A program made the translations under genes and the position numbers. Shown here piece by piece: positions 24,456 to 32,218 of a stretch of 33,708 nt of DNA. The stretch covers positions 1 through 33,708 of the forward strand of contig NZ_QGSZ01000132.1 in assembly GCF_003857055.1 (NCBI RefSeq), in the 5' to 3' direction. Each line of letters starts with the position of its first letter. Within the stretch, counting starts at the first letter, position 1. The DNA is from Micromonospora inaquosa (GTDB lineage Bacteria > Actinomycetota > Actinomycetes > Mycobacteriales > Micromonosporaceae). The notes below the pieces were generated by a model. It did not search any database. It had not been told where the DNA came from and saw nothing but the letters and a program-made list of their open reading frames with translations.

Positions 24456-24548
24456 CGAAACCTCCGCCCCGGCGACTCCCTCGCACGCCGCCTCCACCAA
24501 CTCCGCCGGCTGGCCACCGCGCCCGCGCCGCTGCGGGTGCCGGCGTGA
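24444..24548 (+). CDS. Possible 34-aa upstream ORF, GTGA-coupled to PPOX gene
   Basis: ATG at 24444 opens 34 codons (MTCQRNLRPGDSLARRLHQL, then RRLATAPAPLRVPA) whose TGA overlaps the GTG start of the PPOX gene as GTGA. After the first five codons about nine in ten third positions are G or C, more coding-like than the PPOX frame over the same bases. Against it, the ATG sits inside the operator and probably just before the transcription start. Unknown family. Confidence 0.3.
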   Translation: MTCQRNLRPGDSLARRLHQLRRLATAPAPLRVPA

Positions 24549-24958
24549 ACGAGCACCTGTGGGAGCTGTTCGGTGAGCGGGGGCGTGGGGTGCTGGTCAC
24601 CCTGCGCCGCGACGGCCGGCCCCAGCTGTCCAACCTCGACTATCTGGCCGAGCCGGGGCTGATCCGCTGCTCCACCACCGGTGACCGGGCGAAGGCCCGC
24701 AACCTGCGCCGGGATCCCCGGGCGAGCTTCCACGTAACCACGCCGGACGGCGGCGCGTACGCGGTCGCCGAGGGCGTGGTGACCCTCACCGAGCCGGCCG
24801 CGACCATCGGCGACGCGACTGTCGACGAGCTGGTCGAGGTCTACCGGCGAATCCGAGGCGAGCACCCGGACTGGGCGGACTACCGGGCCGCAATGGTCGC
24901 CGACGGGCGACTGGTGATCCGCCTCGCAGTGGAGCGGGTCTACGGCTGGCGGCCGTGA
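24545..24958 (+). CDS. PPOX-class F420-dependent oxidoreductase
   Basis: A split-barrel flavin/deazaflavin-binding protein of 137 aa, from the pyridoxamine-phosphate-oxidase-like class in which actinobacterial members use F420. The domain starts at LWELFGERGRGVLVTLRRDG, continues with RPQLSNLDYLAE and IRCSTTGDRAKARNLRRDPR (cofactor-binding) and closes with the helical VDELVEVYRRIRGEHPDW. Substrate unknown. GTG at 24545 gives the usual length. A leaderless start at ATG 24449 would add 32 residues rich in Pro and Arg whose codon use is not coding-like. It is divergent from marR with a shared operator, so it may belong to the same response. Confidence 0.82.
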   Translation: MNEHLWELFGERGRGVLVTLRRDGRPQLSNLDYLAEPGLIRCSTTGDRAKARNLRRDPRASFHVTTPDGGAYAVAEGVVTLTEPAATIGDATVDELVEVYRRIRGEHPDWADYRAAMVADGRLVIRLAVERVYGWRP

Positions 24959-24998
24959 CACCCGGCCGGCCCTGTCCCGGGCCGCCCGGGCCGCTGAC

Positions 24999-25004
24999 TA
25001 GGGT
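24999..25004 (+). promoter_or_regulatory. -10 element TAGGGT for leaderless add
   Basis: TAGGGT fits TANNNT and ends six bases before the ATG of the adenosine deaminase gene at 25011. There is no Shine-Dalgarno sequence in the 52-base gap, so the message is probably leaderless. Confidence 0.5.
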
Positions 25005-25010
25005 CTGAGC

Positions 25011-26084
25011 ATGGTCGCAACAATCCGGTACGAGGACATCGTCAAGGTCCCGAAGGCGCTGCTGCACGATCACCTCGACGGCGGGCTCCGGCCGGCGACG
25101 ATCGTCGACCTCGCCGCCGAGGTGGGCCACGAACTGCCCACCACCGACCCCGAAGCGCTCGGACTCTGGTTCGCGGACGCGGCGGACTCCGGCTCCCTGG
25201 AGCGCTACCTCGAGACGTTCGCGCACACCGTGGCGGTCATGCAGACCGCGCCCGCGCTGCGTCGGGTGGCCCGCGAGTGCGCCCTCGACCTGGCCGCCGA
25301 CGGAGTGGTCTACGCCGAGGTGCGCTTCGCCCCGGAGCAGCACCTGGAGCGTGACCTGAGCCTGGACGAGGTGGTCGAGGCGGTGCTGGCCGGTTTCGCC
25401 GAGGGCACCGCTCAGGCGGTCGAGGCGGGGCTGACGATCCGGGTGGGCACCCTGCTGACCGCGATGCGGCACGCCGCCCGCTCGCAGGAGATCGCCGAAC
25501 TGGCCGTGCGGCACCGGGACGCCGGGGTGGTCGGCTTCGACATCGCCGGCGCCGAGGCGGGCTTCCCACCCACCCGGCACCTGGACGCCTTCGAATACCT
25601 CCAGCGGGAGAACTTCCACTTCACCATCCACGCCGGCGAGGCGTTCGGTCTGCCGTCGATCTGGCAGGCGATCCAGTGGTGCGGGGCGGACCGGCTCGGC
25701 CACGGGGTGCGGATCGTCGACGACATCACCCCCGACGGCTCGCTCGGCCGGCTGGCCGCGTACGTCCGGGACAAGCGGATCCCGTTGGAGCTGTGTCCCT
25801 CGTCGAACGTGCAGACCGGTGCGGTGGACTCGATCGCGGATCACCCGATCGGCCTGCTGCGCGACCTGCGCTTCCGGGTGACCGTCAACACCGACAACCG
25901 GCTGATGAGCGGCACCTCCATGTCACGGGAGATGTCGCTGCTGGTGGAGACGTTCGGCTACGGCTGGAAGGAACTGCAGTGGTTCACCATCAACGCGATG
26001 AAGAGCGCCTTCATCCCGTTCGACGAGCGGTTGCGGATCATCGATGAGGTGATCAAGCCGGCGTACGCGAAGTTGCTGGCCTGA
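25011..26084 (+). CDS. add: Adenosine deaminase
   Basis: Converts adenosine and deoxyadenosine to inosine and deoxyinosine in purine salvage; zinc-dependent amidohydrolase fold, 357 aa. Metal and catalytic residues are in place: HDH at 19-21, HAGE at 207-210 (zinc His and catalytic Glu), HG at 231-232, and the zinc Asp295 in [18 protein letters not shown], where the usual Asp-Asp is Asp-Asn, as in other actinobacterial enzymes. The ATG at 25011 fits the family N-terminus and has a -10 six bases before it. It is the last plus-strand gene of the nucleoside region and converges on the uridine-kinase-like gene with two bases between. Confidence 0.95.
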   Translation: MVATIRYEDIVKVPKALLHDHLDGGLRPATIVDLAAEVGHELPTTDPEALGLWFADAADSGSLERYLETFAHTVAVMQTAPALRRVARECALDLAADGVVYAEVRFAPEQHLERDLSLDEVVEAVLAGFAEGTAQAVEAGLTIRVGTLLTAMRHAARSQEIAELAVRHRDAGVVGFDIAGAEAGFPPTRHLDAFEYLQRENFHFTIHAGEAFGLPSIWQAIQWCGADRLGHGVRIVDDITPDGSLGRLAAYVRDKRIPLELCPSSNVQTGAVDSIADHPIGLLRDLRFRVTVNTDNRLMSGTSMSREMSLLVETFGYGWKELQWFTINAMKSAFIPFDERLRIIDEVIKPAYAKLLA

Positions 26085-26086
26085 GT

Positions 26087-26689
26087 TCAGCCGTGTGGGT
26101 GGCTGGCGAGCAGGCTGGCCACCCGGCGCAGCACCTCCCGGGCCCGGGCCGCCTCCGCGCCCAGGCCCGTCTGCCGGCGCAGCACCGCGGGCTCGGTCCG
26201 CAGCAGCGTCACCCCGCGTCGAATCAGCACCCTGGGTGCCTTGCGCTGTTCGGCCAGGTCGCGGGCGAGCCGGCGGAGGAAGGTCGCCCCACGGGGGCGG
26301 CGCAGCGCGTACGCCCCGGCGAGCAGGCCACGGCGGCGACACTCCTCCACAATCTCGGCGGCGAAGATCCCTTCGGCCACGAAAATTGGCGATCCGGCGA
26401 CATCAAATGGCCGGGTGGCCACCCGTCGATCGGCGCCGATCGCATAAACCGGCACATCGGCTCGACCGTCGCGGGCAAGTCGGGCAATGATTTCCACCGC
26501 ACCGGGGGCGTCCCACGACTGTGGCGATTCCCAATCCACCTGGCCGTTTCGTTGCGGCAACGTAGGGTCATCGCCGTCTTTGTAGAAGTCGTCCAAGCAG
26601 AGCACCGGCAAGCCGGTTTGCTGCGCTATGTACGACTTTCCGGACCCAGAAGGGCCGGCGAGCAAGACCACGCGGTGCGGATGTTCCAT
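26087..26689 (-). CDS. Uridine kinase-like P-loop kinase
   Basis: A 200-aa P-loop NTPase of the uridine/cytidine kinase type, expected to phosphorylate a nucleoside or similar small molecule. Walker A is GPSGSGKS at residues 12-19. The following LCLDDFYKDGDDPTLP is the Udk substrate-binding hallmark, DWESPQSWD the next, and RPFDVAGSPIFVAEGIFA the Walker B-like part. It fits the neighbouring salvage genes though it reads toward them. The C-terminal third is Arg-rich and predicted helical. ATG at 26689; the 193 bases between it and cvnA must hold both divergent promoters. Assignment to uridine rather than another substrate is inferred. Confidence 0.82.
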   Translation of the reverse strand: MEHPHRVVLLAGPSGSGKSYIAQQTGLPVLCLDDFYKDGDDPTLPQRNGQVDWESPQSWDAPGAVEIIARLARDGRADVPVYAIGADRRVATRPFDVAGSPIFVAEGIFAAEIVEECRRRGLLAGAYALRRPRGATFLRRLARDLAEQRKAPRVLIRRGVTLLRTEPAVLRRQTGLGAEAARAREVLRRVASLLASHPHG

Positions 26690-26810
26690 TACCTTCAGTT
26701 ACTCCGGCCAGACAGACTGCTATCAAATCGCATCAACATCTCATCACACCTTCGGTTGGGGACAACCTGGGCTTTCTTCTTGTCGACCGGCGTGATGGAA
26801 TCTCGGGGGT

Positions 26811-26853
26811 CCGACCCGCCGGGTCGGTCGCTGGGCGTTGCCCGGGGCAACGC
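26811..26853 (+). promoter_or_regulatory. Two perfect hairpins before the conservon operon
   Basis: CCGACCC-GCC-GGGTCGG (26811-26827) and GCGTTGCCC-G-GGGCAACGC (26835-26853) stand seven bases apart and end 29 bases before the cvnA start. A smaller dyad, GGTTG-GGGA-CAACC, lies near 26754-26767. Such a pair in a leader could bind a dimeric regulator as DNA or shape the 5' end of the mRNA. No -10 is obvious. Confidence 0.4.
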
Positions 26854-26882
26854 GTTGAAGCTGTAATCGCGAGGGCGGTGAC

Positions 26883-29800
26883 GTGAGCAAACGGCCAAAG
26901 ACGGCGGGCTCCTTCCTGTCGCGGCTGCGCCGGCCGGCCAGCCGGCTCCGGGACATGCCGATCTGGTCCAAGCTCGGTCTCATCATGATCGTGCCGACCA
27001 TCGCCACGGTCGTGGTGGGCACCAGTGGTCTTGTCGACCACGTGGAGACGCTCAACAATGCCAACCGAGCTGGCGATCTGGCGAACCTGTCGAGCTATTC
27101 AGGTGACCTGGTCGACGCTTTGCAGGACGAGCGGACCGCCGCCGTACTGCTGCTGGGTGCGGACGGGACGCAGCCGACGGCGCAGTACCAGGAGGCCTAC
27201 AACCGGGTGAACTCCCGGGTGGACCAGGAAGCGGCCCCCTACCGGCAGCAGCGGACCGAGATCGAGGACCTGCCGGGCAGCCTGGAGAGTCTGCTCGACA
27301 GCATCGACCAGAACCTGCAGGACCTGTCGGGCATCCGCAGCCAGGTGTTCAACGGAAAGCTCGCGCTCACCGAGACCGTGCAGGCGTACGAGGGTCTGAT
27401 CAGCGACCTGCTCGCCATCCGCGACTCGTCCACGCAGCTCGCCGGTGACAACCAGCTGAGCGACCGGATGCGCGCCGCTGCGGCGGTCGCCCGGGAGAAG
27501 GAGTTCCTCGCCGTACGCCGGGTCGTGGTGCACCGCGCGCTGGGCGTGAAGGGCGGAAAGCGACTGACCCCGGCATTGCGCAGGGACTACGTCGCCAGCG
27601 ACACCGGCCAGCAGCAGGCTCTGCAGAGCTTCAAGGCCGTCGCCACCCCGGACGACGCGAAGTTCCACGACCAGACGGTCGCGGGCGGCGACCGCCGGCA
27701 GGCACAGAACTACACCGGCTGGATCGACGGCAACACCACTGGCGACATGCGCGGTGCGCCGTTCGGCCCGGACCAGTGGGAAGCCGCCATGACGGCCAAC
27801 GCCAAGCTGATCCGCACCGTCGAGAGGAAGCTCGACGGCGAAGTGGTCGACCAGGCGGACGCCCTCCGCTCGGACGTCCAGCGCCAGGTCTTCCTGGAGA
27901 CCGGCCTGCTGCTCAGCATGCTGCTGCTGGCCATCCTCTTCGCCTACCTGGTAGCCCGCTCGATGGCCCGCTCACTTCGTGAGCTGCGGCAGGGCGCGCT
28001 CTCCGTCGCCCAGTACGGTCTGCCGCAGGCGGTTGCCCGCCTGCGTGACCCACAGGTCGTCGGGCAGCTCTCCCCGGTTCAGTTGGCCAACCAGATCGCC
28101 GAACCGCTACCGGTGCGCAGCAAGGACGAGTTCGGCCAGGTGACCGAGGCGTTCAACGCCGTCCACCTGGAAGCCGTCCGTACCGCCGCCGAGCAGGCGG
28201 CACTGCGCGCATCCGTCGCGACCATGTTCGTCAACCTGGCCCGCCGTTCACAGATCCTCGTCGACCGCCTCATCGGGCACCTCGACCGGTTGGAGCGCGG
28301 CGAGGAGGACCCGGACCGGCTGGCCGAGCTGTTCCAGCTGGACCACCTCGCCACCCGGATGCGCCGTAACGACGAGAACCTGCTGGTGCTCGCCGGTGCC
28401 GACTCCACCCGTGTGCAGCGTGAGCCGGCCGCTCTCATCGACGTGCTGCGCGCCGCGCAGTCCGAGGTCGAGCACTACACCCGGATCGAGTTCGGTGTCA
28501 TCGACCGCGACATCGAGGTCGCCGCGCACGCGGTCAACGACCTCGTGCACCTCGTCGCGGAGCTGTTCGACAACGCCACCGCGTTCTCCCCGCCTGACTC
28601 GCAGGTCATGGTCGAGGCTCGCCGGGTCGGCGACCGCTCCTCCCTGTACGTCGAGGACCGCGGCATCGGCATCAGCGCCGAGCAGTTGCACGACCTCAAC
28701 GAGCGTCTCGCGACGCCGCCGCAGGTGGACGTGGCCGTGTCCCGGATGATGGGCCTGGTCGTGGTCGCCCGGCTGGCGTCCCGGCACGGGGTCCGGGTCG
28801 AGCTGCGCCCCGGCAACGATCGCGGCACCGTCGCCGACGTGACCCTGCCCACTTCGGTGCTGGTGCCCCGGGCGCTGTCCGGTCGGGTGCAGCAGCCTCC
28901 GGCGCTGCCGGCGGCCGGTGCTCCCCAGTTCGGTGGTCAGCAGTCGGGTGGGCCCGCGCCGGTCTTCGGCGCGCTGCCCGCGCTGGGCAACGGCCCTCGC
29001 CCGAGCGAATCCTCCGGCAACCAGGTCACCCTGGGCGGCCGTCCGTTCGACCCCGCGACACGCAACGGTGCCGGCACCCCCGCCAACGGTGGTACGTACC
29101 GCTCGATGCCGGCCTGGTCCGATCTGACCGGCGCGGCCGGGACGAACGGCGGCGACGGGTTCACCCCCAGGTCGGCCAACGGTCAGGGGATCGACCCACT
29201 GCCGCAGCGCCGGGCCGGGGACGAGACCCCGACCACCGGCCAGCAGCCGTCCATTCCGCGTCAGCTGCCGAGCAGCCCCGAAACGCAGCCGTACTCGGCG
29301 CCGCCGGTCTCCTCGCAGCCCTACTCGGGCGCGCCGGTCTCCGCCTCGCCGGCCTCCGGCCAGCCCTACTCCGCGCAGCCCTACTCGGGTGCGCCGTACG
29401 GCGGAGCCCCGGTGTCCGCCGCGCCGGCCTCCGGGCAGCCGTACGCCGGTCCGCCGGTGTCGGCGTCGCCGGTCTCCGCCTCGCCGGCGTCCGGTCAGCC
29501 GTACTCGGCGCCGCCCGCCTCCGCCCAGTCGTTCAGCGGGTTCGAGCCCCGATCCGCTCCGCCCGCGCAGGCAGCCAGCGCCCCGGCGCCGCCGGCCTGG
29601 CCGCCGGTGCCGGGTGGCGACCGGGACACGGCCACCCCGCCGGTGCCCGAGCGGCTCGCCGCCGCGCTGGACATGACGACGGAGTTGCCGCGGGTGCCGC
29701 GGCCCGGCGAGCAGCCGGCCGCAGCCCAGCCGCCGGCGCCAGCGCCGACCACGGCTCCGGCTCCGGCTCCGCAGACTCGGCCGGCGCCTCAGCAGCCACA

Positions 29801-30473
29801 GGCGCAGAACCGCCAGCGGTACGCGGATGAGACGATGGAGCTGCCGATCTTCCGGGAGCTTGAGTCGGCCTGGTTCCGTACCCGTCGTCCGGGCTCCGAG
29901 GAGAGCGCGGCCGGCGCCCAGCCGGCGACGAACGGCGACTCCGCGACCCAGCAGTTCGCCACGGTCGAGGCCACCGGTCGGGCAGGCCACACGACAGCAC
30001 CCGGGACGACAGGTAACACACCGATGGCAGACACTCCGACGGCCGGAGGAGCGCCGCGGGACAACGGCTCCACAGCGACCGGGGGCACCCGCCCCAGCCT
30101 CGCCGAGAGCCTGCCGAACCGCCGGCCCCAACCGCAGAGCAACGGCTGGCAGACCGCTGCCGACGACGGCTGGCGTGCTGCCTCCGCGGCGGCCGGCGCG
30201 GCGCCGGTGAGCGAGACCACCACGACCGGTCTGCCGAAACGCAAGCCGATGGCGCAGCTGGTGCCCGGCGCGGTGGAGAAGCCCACCACCTCGGTCCAGC
30301 GGCGCTCCCCGGAGGCGGTCCGTGGCCTGCTCTCCGCCTACCACCGGGGCGTGCAGCGAGGGCGTAGCACCTCGGACAACCCGACCAGCCCGGAGGCGAC
30401 TCCGGGAGGGCAATCCTCGCAGTCTGGCTCAGGCCCGGTGGCCGGGAGCGGGCAGAAGGAGCAAGAAGGATGA
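26883..30473 (+). CDS. cvnA: Nitrate/nitrite-sensing-type sensor histidine kinase of conservon (CvnA)
   Basis: Membrane sensor kinase of 1196 aa, first gene of a conservon. Order of parts: TM1 at about 30-50 ([20 protein letters not shown]), an extracytoplasmic helical NIT domain (to about 335), TM2 ([20 protein letters not shown]), HAMP, a dimerisation helix with [20 protein letters not shown] (His near 488, atypical for a phospho-His box), and an ATPase domain with N-box [12 protein letters not shown] near 560 and G-box EDRGIGIS near 590. About 500 residues of Pro/Ala/Ser/Gln-rich tail follow, with QPYS repeats, ending in a conserved-looking block (LESAWF, DDGWRAA, GLPKRKP, RGVQRGR). GTG at 26883 with a GAGGGCGG upstream. 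It overlaps cvnB by ATGA. Confidence 0.9.
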   Translation: MSKRPKTAGSFLSRLRRPASRLRDMPIWSKLGLIMIVPTIATVVVGTSGLVDHVETLNNANRAGDLANLSSYSGDLVDALQDERTAAVLLLGADGTQPTAQYQEAYNRVNSRVDQEAAPYRQQRTEIEDLPGSLESLLDSIDQNLQDLSGIRSQVFNGKLALTETVQAYEGLISDLLAIRDSSTQLAGDNQLSDRMRAAAAVAREKEFLAVRRVVVHRALGVKGGKRLTPALRRDYVASDTGQQQALQSFKAVATPDDAKFHDQTVAGGDRRQAQNYTGWIDGNTTGDMRGAPFGPDQWEAAMTANAKLIRTVERKLDGEVVDQADALRSDVQRQVFLETGLLLSMLLLAILFAYLVARSMARSLRELRQGALSVAQYGLPQAVARLRDPQVVGQLSPVQLANQIAEPLPVRSKDEFGQVTEAFNAVHLEAVRTAAEQAALRASVATMFVNLARRSQILVDRLIGHLDRLERGEEDPDRLAELFQLDHLATRMRRNDENLLVLAGADSTRVQREPAALIDVLRAAQSEVEHYTRIEFGVIDRDIEVAAHAVNDLVHLVAELFDNATAFSPPDSQVMVEARRVGDRSSLYVEDRGIGISAEQLHDLNERLATPPQVDVAVSRMMGLVVVARLASRHGVRVELRPGNDRGTVADVTLPTSVLVPRALSGRVQQPPALPAAGAPQFGGQQSGGPAPVFGALPALGNGPRPSESSGNQVTLGGRPFDPATRNGAGTPANGGTYRSMPAWSDLTGAAGTNGGDGFTPRSANGQGIDPLPQRRAGDETPTTGQQPSIPRQLPSSPETQPYSAPPVSSQPYSGAPVSASPASGQPYSAQPYSGAPYGGAPVSAAPASGQPYAGPPVSASPVSASPASGQPYSAPPASAQSFSGFEPRSAPPAQAASAPAPPAWPPVPGGDRDTATPPVPERLAAALDMTTELPRVPRPGEQPAAAQPPAPAPTTAPAPAPQTRPAPQQPQAQNRQRYADETMELPIFRELESAWFRTRRPGSEESAAGAQPATNGDSATQQFATVEATGRAGHTTAPGTTGNTPMADTPTAGGAPRDNGSTATGGTRPSLAESLPNRRPQPQSNGWQTAADDGWRAASAAAGAAPVSETTTTGLPKRKPMAQLVPGAVEKPTTSVQRRSPEAVRGLLSAYHRGVQRGRSTSDNPTSPEATPGGQSSQSGSGPVAGSGQKEQEG
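29286..29535 (+). repeat. In-frame [14 protein letters not shown] repeats in CvnA tail
   Basis: Inside the cvnA tail short degenerate units encode QPYS, SGAPVSA and [10 protein letters not shown] in changing order, about seven QPY occurrences in 250 bases. The DNA (CAGCCSTACTCSG-type words) is repetitive enough for slippage, so the copy number may vary between strains. Confidence 0.75.
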
Positions 30474-30874
30474 CAACTACGCAGGATCTTGGTTGGCTGC
30501 TGGCCAACTTCGCCGACCGGGTGCCCGGCGTCGCGCATGCGGTCGCCGTATCGGCGGACGGCCTCCTCCTCGCGTCGTCACGGGATCTGCCGCGCGACCG
30601 GGCAGACCAGCTCGCCGCGATCTCATCGGGTCTGGTCAGCCTGACCCAGGGGGCAGCTCGCTGCTTCGAGGGAGGCGCGGTGTTGCAGACCGTCGTGGAG
30701 ATGGACAATGGCTTCCTGTTCCTGATGTCCATCTCGGACGGCTCGTCCTTCGCCGTGCTGGCAGCCCGCAGCTCCGACGTGGGCCAGGTTGGCTACGAGA
30801 TGGCGCTGCTGGTCGACCGGGTGGGCGACGCGTTGACCCCGCAGCCGCGTGCGGCTGCGGGCATGCTGGGTTGA
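30470..30874 (+). CDS. cvnB: Roadblock/LC7 protein of conservon (CvnB)
   Basis: A 134-aa roadblock/LC7-fold protein, second part of the conservon. The fold starts at [20 protein letters not shown], with the strand [11 protein letters not shown], the long helix [20 protein letters not shown] and the strand pair [18 protein letters not shown]. Such proteins act as GTPase-activating or docking partners of the MglA-like small GTPase (CvnD). Its ATG overlaps the cvnA stop (ATGA), so the two are made together. No membrane segment. Confidence 0.93.
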   Translation: MTTTQDLGWLLANFADRVPGVAHAVAVSADGLLLASSRDLPRDRADQLAAISSGLVSLTQGAARCFEGGAVLQTVVEMDNGFLFLMSISDGSSFAVLAARSSDVGQVGYEMALLVDRVGDALTPQPRAAAGMLG

Positions 30875-30972
30875 TGTTTCGCCGATCGTGAGGTCGGCAC
30901 GACTGCAACAACGACAACGACGGGTTTCACCGGTGGGAGCCGGTAACGGGTGCGAAGGAGGTGAGCGGCGAG

Positions 30973-31350
30973 ATGGCCGATCGTGACGAACCGACCGGAG
31001 CGTTGGTCCGTCCATACGCCGTGACCCGTGGTCGCACCCGTCCTCGGCTCGACATCGCGCTGGAGGCGCTCGTCGAGACGACGGTGCGTGGCCGGGCCGC
31101 TGCCAATGGCAACGGCGGCCAGGGTCGCGAACACCAGTACATCGCCGCGCTGTGTGACGGACGCGTGCAATCGCTCGCGGAGATCGCGGCGCGGATGCAG
31201 CTCCCGCTCGGTGTGGCCCGGGTGCTCATCGCCGACATGGCGACGGACGGCCTGGTCGCGGTCCACGAGCCGACCATTTTGGACGACTCCGACGACGCGG
31301 TGGGCACTGAACTGCTGGAGAGGGTGCTGAGTGGACTTCGCAGGCTCTGA
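30973..31350 (+). CDS. cvnC: DUF742 protein of conservon (CvnC)
   Basis: A 125-aa DUF742 protein, the third conservon part. DUF742 has a winged-helix-like look: ALVRPYAVTRGRTRPR, an Ala/Gly-rich insertion, then QYIAALCDGRVQSLAEIAAR, MQLPLGVARVLIADM and a C-terminal LLERVLSGLRRL. Its molecular job is not established. The ATG at 30973 is chosen over GTG at 30961 because that GTG lies within the strong AAGGAGGTGA (30955-30964) that serves the ATG eight bases on. About 98 bases separate it from cvnB, wider than the other joints of the operon, with no gene in them. Confidence 0.9.
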   Translation: MADRDEPTGALVRPYAVTRGRTRPRLDIALEALVETTVRGRAAANGNGGQGREHQYIAALCDGRVQSLAEIAARMQLPLGVARVLIADMATDGLVAVHEPTILDDSDDAVGTELLERVLSGLRRL

Positions 31351-31945
31351 CATGTCGCACCGCCCGCCGAACCCGAGCGGCCGCGTGACGTCGGCGAAGA
31401 TCGTTATCGCCGGTGGATTCGGCGTCGGTAAGACGACGCTGGTCGGCTCGGTCTCGGAGATCACGCCGCTGACCACTGAGGCCATCATGACCTCCGCTGG
31501 CGTGGGCGTCGACGACACCCGGCAGGTGCCGGGCAAGACGACGACCACGGTGGCCATGGACTTCGGCCGGATCTCGATCGACCGTGACCTGATCCTGTAC
31601 CTGTTCGGTACGCCGGGTCAGACCCGTTTCTGGTTCATGTGGGACGAACTGGTGCGGGGTGCGATCGGTGCGGTCGTGCTGGTGGACACCCGCCGGCTGG
31701 CCGACTGCTTCGCGGCGATCGACTTCTTCGAGCACCGACGCCTGCCGTACCTGGTGGCGATCAACTGCTTCGACGGGATGCAGTACCACGACCCGCAGGA
31801 CGTCCGGGACGCCTTGGCGATCTCGAGCGACGTGCCGGTGGTGGCCTGCGACGCCCGTAACCGGGAGTCGACGAAGCACGTGTTGATCTCGCTGGTCGAG
31901 TACGTGCTGACCATGCGTCGTACGCGCGCCGTCGCCCCGGCCTGA
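31331..31945 (+). CDS. cvnD: Small GTPase of conservon (CvnD)
   Basis: A Ras-like/MglA-like GTP-binding protein of 204 aa, the last conservon gene. The P-loop is GGFGVGKTT near residues 28-36; a Thr-rich switch I region holds GKTTTTVAMDFGRI; switch II reads LFGTPGQTRFWFMW, with Phe-Gly where most GTPases have Asp, as in other CvnD proteins; the base-specificity loop is AINCFDG. It is expected to switch between GTP and GDP states on the membrane kinase with CvnB and CvnC. GTG at 31331 overlaps the end of cvnC by 20 bases and is preceded by GGAGAGGGTGCTGA. A hairpin follows 16 bases after its stop. Confidence 0.93.
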   Translation: MDFAGSDMSHRPPNPSGRVTSAKIVIAGGFGVGKTTLVGSVSEITPLTTEAIMTSAGVGVDDTRQVPGKTTTTVAMDFGRISIDRDLILYLFGTPGQTRFWFMWDELVRGAIGAVVLVDTRRLADCFAAIDFFEHRRLPYLVAINCFDGMQYHDPQDVRDALAISSDVPVVACDARNRESTKHVLISLVEYVLTMRRTRAVAPA

Positions 31946-31961
31946 TCGCGGCGCTGCACGC

Positions 31962-31989
31962 CCCGGTAGTGGCTTCGGCCGCCACCGGG
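31962..31989 (+). terminator. TTCG-loop hairpin after cvnD
   Basis: CCCGGTAGTGGC (31962-31973) pairs with GCCGCCACCGGG (31978-31989) at 10 of 12 positions plus one wobble, across a stable TTCG loop. It lies 16 bases past the cvnD stop and is a likely end for the conservon transcript. No T-run. Confidence 0.55.
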
Positions 31990-32130
31990 CGCTGCCAGCC
32001 GCCCTGGTGAGTGCTTCCGCGCTGACTCGTCGCTCAGACGAGCCAGCGTGCCGCTGAGCCGCCTCCTGACGACCTGGAAGCTGTCAGCCCCTTCCCCGGG
32101 GCGCAGGCCCTCCACGGTCCTCGCGAGGCG

Positions 32131-32171
32131 GCTTCTGCGTGCCCGGGAGATCGCCCTGCTGACGCAGAAGC
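32131..32171. repeat. Inverted repeat in the convergent gap
   Basis: GCTTCTGCGT (32131-32140) and ACGCAGAAGC (32162-32171) are exact complements around 21 bases. The right arm touches the terminator hairpin at 32171, so the two structures compete for that base. Possibly part of a larger folded 3' region. Confidence 0.4.
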
Positions 32172-32196
32172 GCCCCCAGCCGGCTGGCTGGGGGCG
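32171..32196. terminator. Bidirectional terminator between convergent genes
   Basis: A perfect 11-bp stem, CGCCCCCAGCC (32171-32181) with GGCTGGGGGCG (32186-32196), closes on GGCT and is flanked by AA on the left and TT on the right. It lies between cvnD (plus) and the second sensor gene (minus) and would serve both. Confidence 0.75.
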
Positions 32197-32218
32197 TTCA
32201 CGCCTGTGCGAATGGAGG

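Noticed and set aside
28248..30413. A 721-codon minus-strand frame opposite cvnA
   Set aside because: It is low-complexity Arg/Gly-rich antisense of the kinase domain and Pro-rich tail; no ribosome-binding site or family motif.
30961..30972. GTG at 30961 as the cvnC start
   Set aside because: It lies within the AAGGAGGTGA ribosome-binding site that serves the ATG at 30973.
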